DNA from: Desulfobulbaceae bacterium
GTDB taxonomy: Bacteria; Desulfobacterota; Desulfobulbia; Desulfobulbales; SURF-16
Assembly: GCA_020444175.1 (NCBI GenBank)
Contig: JAHLLM010000004.1
Coordinates: 122,588 to 186,587, forward strand
Length of the DNA: 64,000 nucleotides
Direction of reading: 5' to 3'
Part shown: in pieces, positions 1 to 10,800 of the stretch
Layout of the letters: each line of letters begins with the position of its first letter
Numbering within the stretch: the stretch's first letter is position 1
Translations under genes and position numbers: made by a program
Notes under the pieces: model-generated
Databases searched by the model: none
The model's input: the letters and a program-made list of their open reading frames with translations, nothing else
What the model was told of the DNA's origin: nothing

Positions 1-1863
1 GCTTCGTGTGCCAAAGAGCTGCTGGTTCATGGGCAGCTGAGCCGGGAGATGCTGGTCGCTTTGGCGTTTGTTGCCATCAGCCTTGCGGTGGCAGCAGTTC
101 CAACCGCTCTTCCGGCTGTTGTTACCATTGCTCTCAGTATCGGTGTAAAACGATTACTGAAGCGCAAGGCTCTGGTGCGCAAACTGTCCTCGGTTGAAAC
201 ACTGGGAAGCTGTGATGTCATCTGTACGGATAAAACCGGCACTCTGACTCAAAACCAGATGACCGTGCGTTATGCCTGGACTGCTGATGGAGAGATTTCC
301 TTTCAGGGAGTCGGCTATAAGCCGGAACCCCTTTTAGACAGTAAAGTTGATCCATTGCTTTTTGAGGCCGGAATTATCTGTAATAATTCCTCTCTGAATT
401 GTGAAAATGATGCATGGAGCATTAACGGCAACCCCACAGAAGGAGCGCTGCTCGTCAGTGCCAGGAAGGCTGGGTGCTGCGACAATGACAGGCGTGAAGG
501 TGAGATCCCCTTTGATTCCTGCCGAAAATGCATGAGTGTTCTGGCCCGCACCGGGGAGCAACTCATGGTGTACACAAAGGGGGCTCCTGATGCAATTCTC
601 GGAAAATGCAGCCATATGTACAAGAAAGGCAAGCAAATTCCCTTGGACGAAAATGACCGGACTGAAATCATGGCCAGAAACGATCAGTATGCCTCCTGCG
701 CCATGCGGGTGCTGGCTTTTGCCTGTAAGCCGGTGGCCGGCAAAAAGGAGTTTACAGAAGAAGGTCTTGTCTTTATCGGCCTGCAGGCAATGATTGATCC
801 TCCCCGGCTTGAGGTCATGGAGGCCATAAAGACTACAGGCAGGGCGGGCATCAGGGTCATTATGATTACCGGAGATTATGCGGAGACCGCAAGGGCCATA
901 GGCCGCGAAATCGGCATTGAATCGGATGTGCTGACCGGTCAGGATATGGGTGAGCTGGACGATGATGCCCTGCGCCGCGCCCTTGACGGCGGAATAAATA
1001 TTTTTGCCCGTGTGGTGCCCGAGCATAAGCAGCGAATTGTCACGGCCCTGCAGGAATCAGGTCATGTGGTGGCCATGACAGGCGATGGTGTTAATGATGC
1101 TCCGGCCCTGAAAAAAGCAAATATCGGTATTGCCGTGGGCAGCGGCACCGAGGTAGCCAAGGAGGCCAGCGATTTTGTCCTGCTTGATGACAGCTTTGCC
1201 CACATTGTCAGCGCCATAGAGGAGGGAAGGGGGATTTATGATAATATTCAGAAATCCATCATGCTCCTGTTGTCTGGCAATCTCGGCGAGGTATTGATCA
1301 TTTTCCTTGCCGTTATTCTGGGTCTCAACCTGCCGCTCACCGCCATTATGCTCCTCTGGATCAATATGGTGACAGACGGTGCGCCGGCCCTGGCTTTCAG
1401 TGTAGATCAATATGGAAAGGATATTATGGAGCGCAGTCCCAAGCCGGGAAATGAGGATATTCTGCCCCGGCCCAAACTGGCCCTGATAGGCATTTTGGGA
1501 GTTGTCGGAACGATCATTGCCCTTCTGCTTTTTTCTCTCTATGGCGGCAATTCCCCGGATGATTCGGAATTGATGCGAGCCCGCACCATGGTCTTTAATT
1601 TTGTCGTCCTCTATGAGGTCATCCTGGTTTTTGTGATCCGCCATGGTTATCAGGTTCCTTTTTTCTCCAATGGTTATGTCTGGCTGTCAGTGGCCCTTTC
1701 CATCGGTTTGCAGGCACTCCTGATGTATACTCCTCTTGACAGCTATTTTAAAGTGACGCCTCTCGGCTTGAACGAATTAGCTATCCTGTTCATTGCGGGT
1801 CTGGTCTTTTATGCCGCATTCCTGGCGTATCACAGATTTTATGTTCAGGCCGTCGGACGATGA
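1..1863 (+). CDS. P-type cation-transporting ATPase (P2A/Ca2+-like), 5'-truncated by window edge
   Basis: Frame 1 is open from base 1. Contains the phosphorylation motif DKTGTLTQNQ, TGDGVNDAPALKKANIGIAVG and C-terminal TM segments. Confidence 0.95.
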   Translation, partial: ASCAKELLVHGQLSREMLVALAFVAISLAVAAVPTALPAVVTIALSIGVKRLLKRKALVRKLSSVETLGSCDVICTDKTGTLTQNQMTVRYAWTADGEISFQGVGYKPEPLLDSKVDPLLFEAGIICNNSSLNCENDAWSINGNPTEGALLVSARKAGCCDNDRREGEIPFDSCRKCMSVLARTGEQLMVYTKGAPDAILGKCSHMYKKGKQIPLDENDRTEIMARNDQYASCAMRVLAFACKPVAGKKEFTEEGLVFIGLQAMIDPPRLEVMEAIKTTGRAGIRVIMITGDYAETARAIGREIGIESDVLTGQDMGELDDDALRRALDGGINIFARVVPEHKQRIVTALQESGHVVAMTGDGVNDAPALKKANIGIAVGSGTEVAKEASDFVLLDDSFAHIVSAIEEGRGIYDNIQKSIMLLLSGNLGEVLIIFLAVILGLNLPLTAIMLLWINMVTDGAPALAFSVDQYGKDIMERSPKPGNEDILPRPKLALIGILGVVGTIIALLLFSLYGGNSPDDSELMRARTMVFNFVVLYEVILVFVIRHGYQVPFFSNGYVWLSVALSIGLQALLMYTPLDSYFKVTPLGLNELAILFIAGLVFYAAFLAYHRFYVQAVGR

Positions 1864-1892
1864 ATTTTTCATAATTTTGCAGGTGATGTGGA

Positions 1893-3005
1893 ATGGCCGA
1901 TGTTCTTTTGCAAAATATATTCAAAGTGTTCCAGGGGATGGATAAGGCCGCCGTGTCAAACGTCGAGGCCAGGATTGATCATGGTGAATTTATCGTGCTT
2001 GTCGGACCTTCAGGTTGCGGCAAATCAACCTTGCTGCGTATGATTGCCGGACTTGAAACCGTTAGTCGCGGGGAAATATCCATAGATGGAACCGTGGTAA
2101 ATGATATGTCGCCCCGGGAGCGTGATATTGCCATGGTTTTCCAAAATTATGCCCTTTATCCGCATATGACTGTTTTTGACAACATGGCCTTTGGGCTCAA
2201 GATGCGTAAATTTTGTAAAGAGGTAATTCGCACCCGGGTCCGGGAAGCAGCGGCAATGCTTGGTCTGGAAGAGTTGCTGCACCGCAGACCCAAGGCCTTG
2301 TCCGGAGGTCAGATGCAGCGCGTTGCCCTGGGCAGGGCAATCGTCAGGCGGCCGAAATTGTTTCTCTTTGATGAGCCGCTCAGTAATCTTGATGCCAAGT
2401 TACGGGGTTCCATGCGCTCTGAAATTATCAAGCTCCATAAGCGTCTCGGCGTTACCATGATTTATGTGACCCATGACCAGCTTGAGGCAATGACCATGGC
2501 CGACCGGCTGCTGGTCATGAGGGATGGCAAGGTCGAGCAGGAGGGCAGGCCTCTCGATGTTTACAATGAGCCGCTTAATCAGTTTGTTGCAGGGTTTCTC
2601 GGCAATCCTCCCATGAATTTTATAAGCTGTTCCATTAGCCATGAAAATAACGACTTGCTGCTCAGCAATGAATCGTTTCGTCTTGTTGCAACAGCAGAAA
2701 TGGCAGAGGTGCTGGCACCCTATGCTCATCAGGGAAGCAGGACTGTCTTAGGTGTCAGGCCGGAGGATATATCTGAGGTGTCCCCTGGCGCATTAACAGA
2801 CACAAAACAATCAGTTGCTGCCCGCATTGACTTTCTTGAACCCATGGGCAATGAGGTCCTGGCCACCTGCCGTTTTGGCTCTGCAGAGGGTGTTGTCCGT
2901 CTGTCCGCGCAAACCAAAGTGAGGGCAGACGGTACGGCTCGTTTTAACATTGATGTGACCAGGGCAAAATTATTTGATCCGCAAAACGGGGAGAGATTCT
3001 TTTGA
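1893..3005 (+). CDS. ABC transporter ATP-binding protein, UgpC/MalK family
   Basis: Walker A GPSGCGKST, signature LSGGQMQRVALGRAIVR, Walker B LFLFDEPLSNLDAKLR, C-terminal TOBE-like region. Confidence 0.95.
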   Translation: MADVLLQNIFKVFQGMDKAAVSNVEARIDHGEFIVLVGPSGCGKSTLLRMIAGLETVSRGEISIDGTVVNDMSPRERDIAMVFQNYALYPHMTVFDNMAFGLKMRKFCKEVIRTRVREAAAMLGLEELLHRRPKALSGGQMQRVALGRAIVRRPKLFLFDEPLSNLDAKLRGSMRSEIIKLHKRLGVTMIYVTHDQLEAMTMADRLLVMRDGKVEQEGRPLDVYNEPLNQFVAGFLGNPPMNFISCSISHENNDLLLSNESFRLVATAEMAEVLAPYAHQGSRTVLGVRPEDISEVSPGALTDTKQSVAARIDFLEPMGNEVLATCRFGSAEGVVRLSAQTKVRADGTARFNIDVTRAKLFDPQNGERFF

Positions 3006-4279
3006 GTCGAAAAATACCAGTAATAATCCTTCTGCTCTTTTGTCTGACCCTTTTTTTGAGCTGTACTTCAGAGCAACAGGAAAGTGACAAGGTCGTCATT
3101 GAGGTATGGTATCATACCGGTCGACCTGAAGAAAAAGCTGTCTTTGAGGACCAGGTGAGCCGGTTCAACCGCAGCCAAAATAAGGTGCGGGTTGCGCTCA
3201 CCCTGATTCCAGAAGGCGACTACAATACCCAGGTCATGGCCGCTGCGGCAGGCGGTAGTCTTCCCGACCTGCTTGATGTTGACGGTCCCTATATGGCCGG
3301 TTATGCCTGGAACGGGCACCTGAGGCCCATTGATGATCTGCTGCCGGAGCCGGTGAAACAGGACCTGCTGCCGTCCATCATTGCTCAGGGAAGCTATAAG
3401 GAACGTCTCTATGCAGTGGGAACCTTTGACTCAGGCCTTGGACTCTATGCCAATAGGGAGAAATTGGCAGCCGTTGCAGCCCGTATTCCGCAAAAGCCTG
3501 AAGAGGCCTGGTCCATTGATGAATTTGAGAGGATACTGGCTGACCTGTCCCGCCAGGATGATGACGGGCAGGTGCTTGACATCCGTCTCGATTACCGGGG
3601 GGAATGGCAGACATACGCCTTTGCCCCCATTTTGCAGTCCGCCGGCGGTGATCTTATAGATCGTCGCACCTATGGCGCCTCCTCGGGCATTCTCAATGGC
3701 CCTGAGTCCGTTGCCGGTCTGCAGCATCTCTCGAAGTGGCTGAAAAACGGCTATATTGATCCAAATATCGACACGGCCGGTTTTACCGGGGGAAAGGTCG
3801 CTCTTTCCTGGTGCGGTCACTGGGAATACCACCGTTACAGGAAGGCCCTGTCCGACAAGTTGCTGGTTTTGCCGCTGCCCGATTTCGGCAGAGGGTCGAA
3901 GACAGGCATGGGCTCCTGGTGCTGGGCTGTTACAAGTAAGACTCAACATCCCCGGGAGGCCATGCAGTTTCTTCTCTTTCTGCTCCGCCCTGCAGAGCTG
4001 TTGGCCATGAGCGAAGCGAACGGGGCGGTCCCTGCAACCATGCAGGCCATTTCCCGATCCTCTCTTTATGGTCCTGGTGGGCCTTTGCATCTTTTTGTCC
4101 TTCAATTGCAGCAAAACGCTGTCCCAAGGCCGCAAACACCGGGCTACCCGGTTATCACCTCGGCATTTCAGCAGGCTTTTCAGGATATCCGTAATGGTGC
4201 GGATGTGAAAACAAGCCTTGACCGCGCTGTGGAGGTGATTGATCAGGATATCCAAGATAATGAGGGGTATGGATTTTGA
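3002..4279 (+). CDS. ABC transporter extracellular solute-binding protein family 1 (lipoprotein)
   Basis: Lipobox-like LFLSCTSE, family 1 solute-binding pattern, overlaps flanking importer genes by 4 nt. Confidence 0.92.
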   Translation: MSRKIPVIILLLFCLTLFLSCTSEQQESDKVVIEVWYHTGRPEEKAVFEDQVSRFNRSQNKVRVALTLIPEGDYNTQVMAAAAGGSLPDLLDVDGPYMAGYAWNGHLRPIDDLLPEPVKQDLLPSIIAQGSYKERLYAVGTFDSGLGLYANREKLAAVAARIPQKPEEAWSIDEFERILADLSRQDDDGQVLDIRLDYRGEWQTYAFAPILQSAGGDLIDRRTYGASSGILNGPESVAGLQHLSKWLKNGYIDPNIDTAGFTGGKVALSWCGHWEYHRYRKALSDKLLVLPLPDFGRGSKTGMGSWCWAVTSKTQHPREAMQFLLFLLRPAELLAMSEANGAVPATMQAISRSSLYGPGGPLHLFVLQLQQNAVPRPQTPGYPVITSAFQQAFQDIRNGADVKTSLDRAVEVIDQDIQDNEGYGF

Positions 4280-5178
4280 GCCTTAGCCGGGAAAAAAGGA
4301 AAACGGAACGGATCGCCTGGTTGATGACCGCGCCGGCCCTGATGGGGCTTGTTCTTTTCCTGGCCATCCCGTTTTTGATTGCCCTTTTTCTCTCCTTTTG
4401 TCAGTACAAACTGGGTTCACCTCTTCCCCTTCGTTTTGTCGCCTTTGAGCAGTTTTCCCGTATTTTCAGTGACACTGCATTCCGGCAGGCCCTGGTTAAT
4501 AACACTCTCTTTGCCCTGATTGTCGTGCCGTTGCAGACAGGGGCGGCCCTGAGCCTCGCCATGCTGCTGAATCGGCCTTTACGCTGCATGTCGTTTTTCC
4601 GCACCATTTTTTTTATGCCGGTTGTTTTTCCCATGGCCCTGGTTTCAGTGGTGTGGGAACTCATTTATGCCCCCGGTCCAAACGGGCTTCTTAATAACCT
4701 GCTCATACACTTGACTTTAGGGGGCTGGGCACCGGTTGATTTTCTCCATCATCCGGCCTATGCCTTGCCGGCAATTATGCTTCTTTCCCTCTGGCAGGGC
4801 GTCGGTTTTCAGATGGTCATTGTGCTGGCCGGCTTGCAGTCCATACCGGCAACCCTCTATGAGGCAGCAGTTCTTGACGGAGCCGGCCCCTGGCAGCGCT
4901 TTGTTCATGTCACTTTGCCCCAGTTGCGCAACACCTTGATTTTTGTCGGTCTGGTAACAACAATTCTTGCCTTCCGGCTTTTTGATCAGATATGGATATT
5001 GACCCAGGGTGGGCCGAAACAGGCAACCACGACCGTTATCTTTGAGGCGGTACGTGCTGTTTTCCGGCGGCAGGACGTGGCCAGGGGAGCGGCCATGAGC
5101 GTGGTCTTTTTTTGTATCGTCCTGGGAATCACCCTGGTGCAGCGTTACCTGCTCAGGCAGGAAAGGGAGATGGACTGA
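4276..5178 (+). CDS. Sugar ABC transporter permease (UgpA/MalF type)
   Basis: Multi-TM protein with EAAVLDGAGPWQRFVHVTLPQL (EAA loop), in operon. Confidence 0.94.
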   Translation: MSLSREKRKTERIAWLMTAPALMGLVLFLAIPFLIALFLSFCQYKLGSPLPLRFVAFEQFSRIFSDTAFRQALVNNTLFALIVVPLQTGAALSLAMLLNRPLRCMSFFRTIFFMPVVFPMALVSVVWELIYAPGPNGLLNNLLIHLTLGGWAPVDFLHHPAYALPAIMLLSLWQGVGFQMVIVLAGLQSIPATLYEAAVLDGAGPWQRFVHVTLPQLRNTLIFVGLVTTILAFRLFDQIWILTQGGPKQATTTVIFEAVRAVFRRQDVARGAAMSVVFFCIVLGITLVQRYLLRQEREMD

Positions 5179-6020
5179 TGGTTGGCGACAAAAGGGTCTA
5201 TGCTGCCGGGGTTTTGAGGTATCTTGCCTTGTCCTTTCTTGCCCTGCTTTATATTGCACCGGTTCTCTATATGGTGATTGGCAGTCTGAAGCCTGATGAG
5301 CGGGTGCTGGGCGATACCGGATCGCTCCTGGCATTTGTGCCTGTGGAAGGTTCTTTGCAGAATTACCGGGATGTCCTGGCCAGGGTTGATTTCTTGCGTT
5401 CCCTGTTTAATTCGGTGTTTATCACCGGACTGATTGTCGGCTCTGGGCTTGTGGTCAACTCCCTGGCCGGTTACGCGCTGGCACGCCTGGAATGGCGCGG
5501 CAGGACTCTTGTGCTCACTCTTGTTCTTGCCCTGCTTGTGCTGCCCTTTGAGAGCATCGCTGTACCGCTTTTTTATCAGATGTGTGTCTTTGGCTGGCGT
5601 GAAAGCTATCATGTGCAGATCGTGCCGTTCATCGCCGATGCCTTTTCCATTTATCTGTTTTATTCTTTTTTTATTGGATTGCCCCGGGAGATAGAGGAGG
5701 CTGCCCGCATTGACGGAGCCGGTCCCTGGCGTATCTATTTCTTTATTGTCCTACCCATGGCACGGCCCGTCTTTGCCACAGTTGCGGTATTGACTTTTCT
5801 CATGCGATGGGGTTCCTATTTATGGCCCCTCATGGTTACCACCGGAGAGAGGTATCGTCCTTTGCCAGTGGCCATGGCCGCTTTTGAGAATCAAGTCAAG
5901 CTCTGGGGAGACATCATGGCCTTCGGAGTGATGATGGTGCTGCCTGTCCTGCTGCTTTTCCTCTTTTGCCAACGTTGGTTTATTCAAGGTATTTCTGCTG
6001 GAAAGGGCAAGCTGCCGTAA
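5178..6020 (+). CDS. Sugar ABC transporter permease (UgpE/MalG type)
   Basis: EAA loop EEAARIDGAGPWRIYFFIVLPMARP. ATG at 5178 overlaps the upstream stop. Confidence 0.93.
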   Translation: MVGDKRVYAAGVLRYLALSFLALLYIAPVLYMVIGSLKPDERVLGDTGSLLAFVPVEGSLQNYRDVLARVDFLRSLFNSVFITGLIVGSGLVVNSLAGYALARLEWRGRTLVLTLVLALLVLPFESIAVPLFYQMCVFGWRESYHVQIVPFIADAFSIYLFYSFFIGLPREIEEAARIDGAGPWRIYFFIVLPMARPVFATVAVLTFLMRWGSYLWPLMVTTGERYRPLPVAMAAFENQVKLWGDIMAFGVMMVLPVLLLFLFCQRWFIQGISAGKGKLP

Positions 6021-6336
6021 ATATGTTTCTGACAAATGACAAGGCCCGAAATCGTTATCTCTGCCTGACTTCTATTTGTCCTCTATAACTTTTGTTATTA
6101 CATGCCAAAGTTTATTTCTATCTCTTTCCTTGTCCAGTAAAGGCTTGCCGGTGATATTTATGGACTATGCCATAACTTATGCCATACCCCTTCAGGGTAG
6201 GCTTTAATTAATTTTCGTTGGCTTATCTGTATGATATTACATAGAAATGCTTGATGTGGTACTCTGTGGCCTTCATCTTGCAATAATTATGTAGCAAGCA
6301 AGTAATCCGTGCTAAAGATGGTTCGACCTGAAACAG

Positions 6337-6420
6337 GGGATTCAAGCTGCTGCACGAAATGAGTGCAAGCGAGTTAGCGCGCCAACCTCAAAATACGGTA
6401 GACGGGCTGCTTGGATCAAT
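6337..6420 (+). promoter_or_regulatory. Possible structured 5' leader (GEMM-like riboswitch not excluded) upstream of the multihaem cytochrome gene
   Basis: gattcaagc ... gcttggatc can pair as a closing helix around tgcac-gaaatga-gtgca and tacggtagacgggctgc. No full consensus match by eye. Confidence 0.25.
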
Positions 6421-7640
6421 TTTTAACCATCATTTTTATTGGAACCTTTATGGACAAGCTCATGACAGACGTATTTTTCTTTTTAGATACAAGGCTCGTT
6501 CTTGTAGTGAAGAGAATTATTGCAATAGGCTTTCTTGTCGTTCTCGCTAACGTGGGGCAGGCCTCTGCTGCTGTGACAGGGAGCTGCAGCAACTGTCACA
6601 CCATGCATAACAGTCAGGATGCCCAAGCCATTGTCCATGCGGGAGAAACACCTGGCAGCCATGCATCCTGGGACGGGGGGAGTCTCACCGGCGGCACGGA
6701 TACCACTCCCCGGAATACATTGCTGATAAGCGATTGTGTCGGCTGTCACTCCAACACGGGCAGCGCGACTATTGTTACCCTCGGCCCCTCCAGGATCCCT
6801 ATTGTCAATAACCTGGATGCGCCGGTCAATCCTCTGGCAGGCGGTAATTTTTATTATGTGGTCACCAATGGTGATTCCTACGGCCATAATGTCCGGGGGA
6901 TTTCCAATGCAGACGCAACCTTGGCTTACGGTCCGGGCCAGAAACTCGGATGTGCCAATAGTTGCCATACTTCCTTGACTCTGACCGACGCCGATACTGT
7001 TGCCCTGATGGATGGTGGCCGTAAAAACGGTTGCCAGGGATGTCATCAGAGCGTCAGGCACCACGGATCCCAAACAGCCGGGCAGCCGGTCACCTCTGAC
7101 GGAGGCTGGTACCGTTTTTTAAGCGCCCCGAGCGGCCATCTGGGTTTCGGTGGTGGTGTTCACGGAATTGAAGATCCGGACTGGGAGCAGAATCCAACCA
7201 GTTCCACCCATAATACGTATTATGGCGGCGATAACACCAATCTGCAGGAAGAGCCGCAATCCATTGGCCGATTTTGTGCCGGTTGTCATTATCAGTTTCA
7301 TTCCCCGGGCGTTGCCTTTGATATGGTGGACAATGGTGGCGGAGTTGACCCCTGGCTGCGCCATCCCGCTAATTTTGTTATTCCCAATGAGTATGAATAT
7401 ACCAGTTATACGGAGTATGATCCCATGGTCCCGGTCGGGAGACCTGAAAAAACAGATATTGCCGATGTTGATCCTACCTCGGTCAGGCCGGGAACAGATA
7501 AAGTGATCTGTCTTTCCTGTCATCGAGCCCACGGCAGTCCGTATCCGGACATGTTGAGGTGGGATTACGATACCTGTGTAACCGGCAATGAAGATGCAAG
7601 TTGTGGCTGTTTTACATGCCACTCCACAAAAGACGAATAA
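6411..7640 (+). CDS. Exported multihaem c-type cytochrome (about 7 haem motifs); start may be 6450 or later
   Basis: Haem motifs CSNCH, CVGCH, CANSCH (CX3CH), CQGCH, CAGCH, CLSCH, CFTCH after an N-terminal hydrophobic segment. Confidence 0.88.
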   Translation: MDQFLTIIFIGTFMDKLMTDVFFFLDTRLVLVVKRIIAIGFLVVLANVGQASAAVTGSCSNCHTMHNSQDAQAIVHAGETPGSHASWDGGSLTGGTDTTPRNTLLISDCVGCHSNTGSATIVTLGPSRIPIVNNLDAPVNPLAGGNFYYVVTNGDSYGHNVRGISNADATLAYGPGQKLGCANSCHTSLTLTDADTVALMDGGRKNGCQGCHQSVRHHGSQTAGQPVTSDGGWYRFLSAPSGHLGFGGGVHGIEDPDWEQNPTSSTHNTYYGGDNTNLQEEPQSIGRFCAGCHYQFHSPGVAFDMVDNGGGVDPWLRHPANFVIPNEYEYTSYTEYDPMVPVGRPEKTDIADVDPTSVRPGTDKVICLSCHRAHGSPYPDMLRWDYDTCVTGNEDASCGCFTCHSTKDE

Positions 7641-7802
7641 TGAGTAAATGACAAATGAGCTTAAGGAAAAAAAGCAAGGTTGATGCCGAGCTGTTCAGAC
7701 CCAAAAAAGGTATCAACCCGCTCCTTTCCGTCTGGAAGGCAGCACTGAAGACAAAAAGCAGCACAAGAGAAAGTAGATTTAAAAACCTTAAGAGGTCATT
7801 TA

Positions 7803-10800
7803 ATGAAAGACAGATTAGCTCATTTTACACTCTCTCCGATTCTTGTTTTCCTCTTTATCTGCTTTTCTCCGCATCTGCTGTTTGCCGACCAGATTAACCT
7901 CAGTTTTGATCTTTGTGCAACTCCCGCCAGTTTCAGCATCGATTCCCCGTCTGCCATTGCCTTTGATGACGAGGAAAATCTCTACGTTGTTAATACCTCT
8001 GCAAACAAGGTTCTTGTTTACAATACAGATGGGATTCTGCTGGATACACTGAGTGGTCTGTCAAAGCCTGTCAGTCTTGCCGTTGACCTGGACGGTTCCA
8101 TTTTTGTTGGAAATGCCAACGGTGATGCGAGAAATGTCGAGGTCTACGATACGAATCTGGATTTCATGTTCAAGCTTGGAACAGGCGACGGCGAATTTAC
8201 CCAGCCCACCGCCATTGCCGTTTCGGATTCGTCGGGGAAAATTTATGTTGTCGACCACAAAGAAGATATCGTCAAGGTCTTCTTGCCGGACGGCTCATAC
8301 GATTTTGCTTTCGGTGAATCCGGCAGTGAGCAGGGACAGTTTAATTCTCCGACTTCAATCGCCATCCAAAACAACCGGGTCTTTGTAACCGATCTGGAGG
8401 TCATTATCGAGCCGGACAGCCCGCCCCACGAAGGGGCCAGGGTACAGGTTTTTACCCTGGACGGTGACTTTGTCAGCAGTTACGGTTCCTACGGACAGGG
8501 CAGCGGTAAAATGATAAAACCGCTTGGAATTGCCGTAGATTCGAATAACATTGCCTATGTAGCTGATTCGTACCAGAATGTCGTCCAGGCCTTTGACAGT
8601 GACGGCACCTTCCTGGCCACAGCCTTTCATCTGGAACAACCCATGCGGACCCCTGTAGACGTGGCAATGGGTCCTGTCTCAGAAAGATTATATGTTGCTG
8701 CTTTAAACAGCAGCAGGGTTGATATCTTCTGCCCTGTTGTCACAATACATGAAAGCGTGACATTTGATGTAAGCACCTCGGTTGTTGGCGCTGGAGGATC
8801 GCTTGCCGTAGATTCCATCACGGTTGGAGCGGATGAGAGCCGTGTCTTTGCTGTAGAAGACCAGCAAAATATTACTTTTTCCATAGCCGCGGTCCAGGAA
8901 AACGGCTATCATATTGATAAACTGCTTGTTGACGGTGTGGATGTATTAGCCGCGGCCGACACAACAATTGTCGAAAGCAACAGCCAGGACTATCCGGTTA
9001 CAGCTCAGTATACCTTGAGCGCTGTCAGTGCTGCCCATAGCGTTGAAGCTTTCTTTGTCCTGAATAGCTATACTGTTGCAGTAACCGCAACTTCATCACC
9101 TGAAAACTGCGGTCAAATTACTCCTGCCGGACCGGTGATGGTAACCCACGGCAACGACCAGGAATTTGTTCTTTCCTATAATGCTGATGATTGCCTCTAT
9201 ACGGATCTGCTCATTGACGGCGTCTCCGTTGGAACCCCGGCCAGTTACACCTTTTCAGCGGTCAGCGATGATCATACCCTGGAGGCAGTTTTTGGAGCGC
9301 TCTCCTATCAGATCGAAGTCTCCTCCTCCAACACTGCCCACGGTATGTCCTATCCTTCCGGAACCATAGTCGCTGATCAGGGAACGGATCATACGGTTTA
9401 CTGCTATCCGTTCGGGGTTTACCAGCTTGACGGTATACTCATCGATAACACAACGTTGGTTACAGAAAACAGCTATACCTTTGTCAATGTCACAGCCGAC
9501 CATACTGCCCGCTGTGAATTCAGTCCGATTACTCATACCCTCGCAGCAACTGTTTCTGCCGGTTCCCAGGGGTGCACCATCACGCCTGCCGGCACGACAA
9601 CAGTTTCTGAAGGGGCGGACCAAACCTACATTGTTTCCGTGGATGAAGGTTACATTGTCGGTGATCTCATCATTGACGGCGTGTCTGTCGGTTCGTATCA
9701 GTCATATACCTTTTACTATATCATTGCGGATCACAACCTGGAAGTGAGCTGTTCCGCAGATTTTACAAACACTGTTCCCGTGGCCGAGGCCGGGCCTGAT
9801 CAGAATAGCGGCTGCCAGGCTGCGGTTACCGTTGTGGGTGAAAACTCCTATGATAATGATGAAGGCGACACGCTTACATTCTTCTGGGAACAGACCTCAG
9901 GGACCTCTGTAACGCTTTCGGATCCCACAGTTGCCAATCCGACATTTACCGCTCCAAGCTGTAATCCTGGAGACGACACAGAGTCGCTCAGGTTCCAATT
10001 GACCGTAACCGACAGTTATGGGGCTGCTGCCAGTGATGCATGTCTTGTCAATGTAGGTTGGCAGAATGTTCCTCCGGAGGCAGATGCCGGTTTTGATCAG
10101 AATGTAGAAGAAAATGACCTGGTTATCCTGGACGGGACAGGCTCCGAGGATAGTGATGGCGTCATCGTATCTTACCTGTGGCAGCAGACCAAGGGGAAGA
10201 CCGTCAGCCTGTCCAGTGATGCAGTCGCTGACCCGGATTTTGTCGCTCCTGATCTTGATTCCGGCTCTGAAACCGAGCAGCTCATTTTCAAATTGACTGT
10301 AACCGATGATTACGGAGCCCTGGCTGAAGATGAGTGTGTTATAAACGTTTCATTTATCAATGAGCCGCCTGTGGCAAAAGCGAATTGCCCTGCCGAAGCG
10401 GTCAAAGCCGGAGATATTGTTTCCCTGGGCGGCACTGAGTCTACTGATGCGGACGGTGATATTGCATCGTATCAATGGCGACAGGCGACAACAGACGGAA
10501 CTGTGCCGGTTGTTTTTTCCAGCACGAAAACAGCGGATACATCTTTTGTAGCCCCTGAAGCTGGTTTTGAAGATGCAATTTTAAGCTTTGAACTGACTGT
10601 TACCGACTTTGACGGCGGTAAGGCAACGGAGACGTGTACCGTCACTTTAAAAGGAGAGGATGATACGGACAGCGACAATGACGGATTGCCGGACAGCCTG
10701 GAGGATGACTCCTGCACCGATGCCCATAACGCTGATACAGACGGTGACGGCATAACCGATGGCAGTGAGGATGCAAACCACAATGGCATGGTGGATGACG

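Noticed and set aside
334-1644. Long antisense ORFs opposite the P-type ATPase
   Set aside because: They lie wholly opposite a strongly conserved gene; composition explains the open frames and no family motifs were seen.
7655-7897. 80-aa ORF overlapping the start of the NHL/PKD gene
   Set aside because: Overlaps the signal-peptide region of a well-supported gene in another frame; no independent support.
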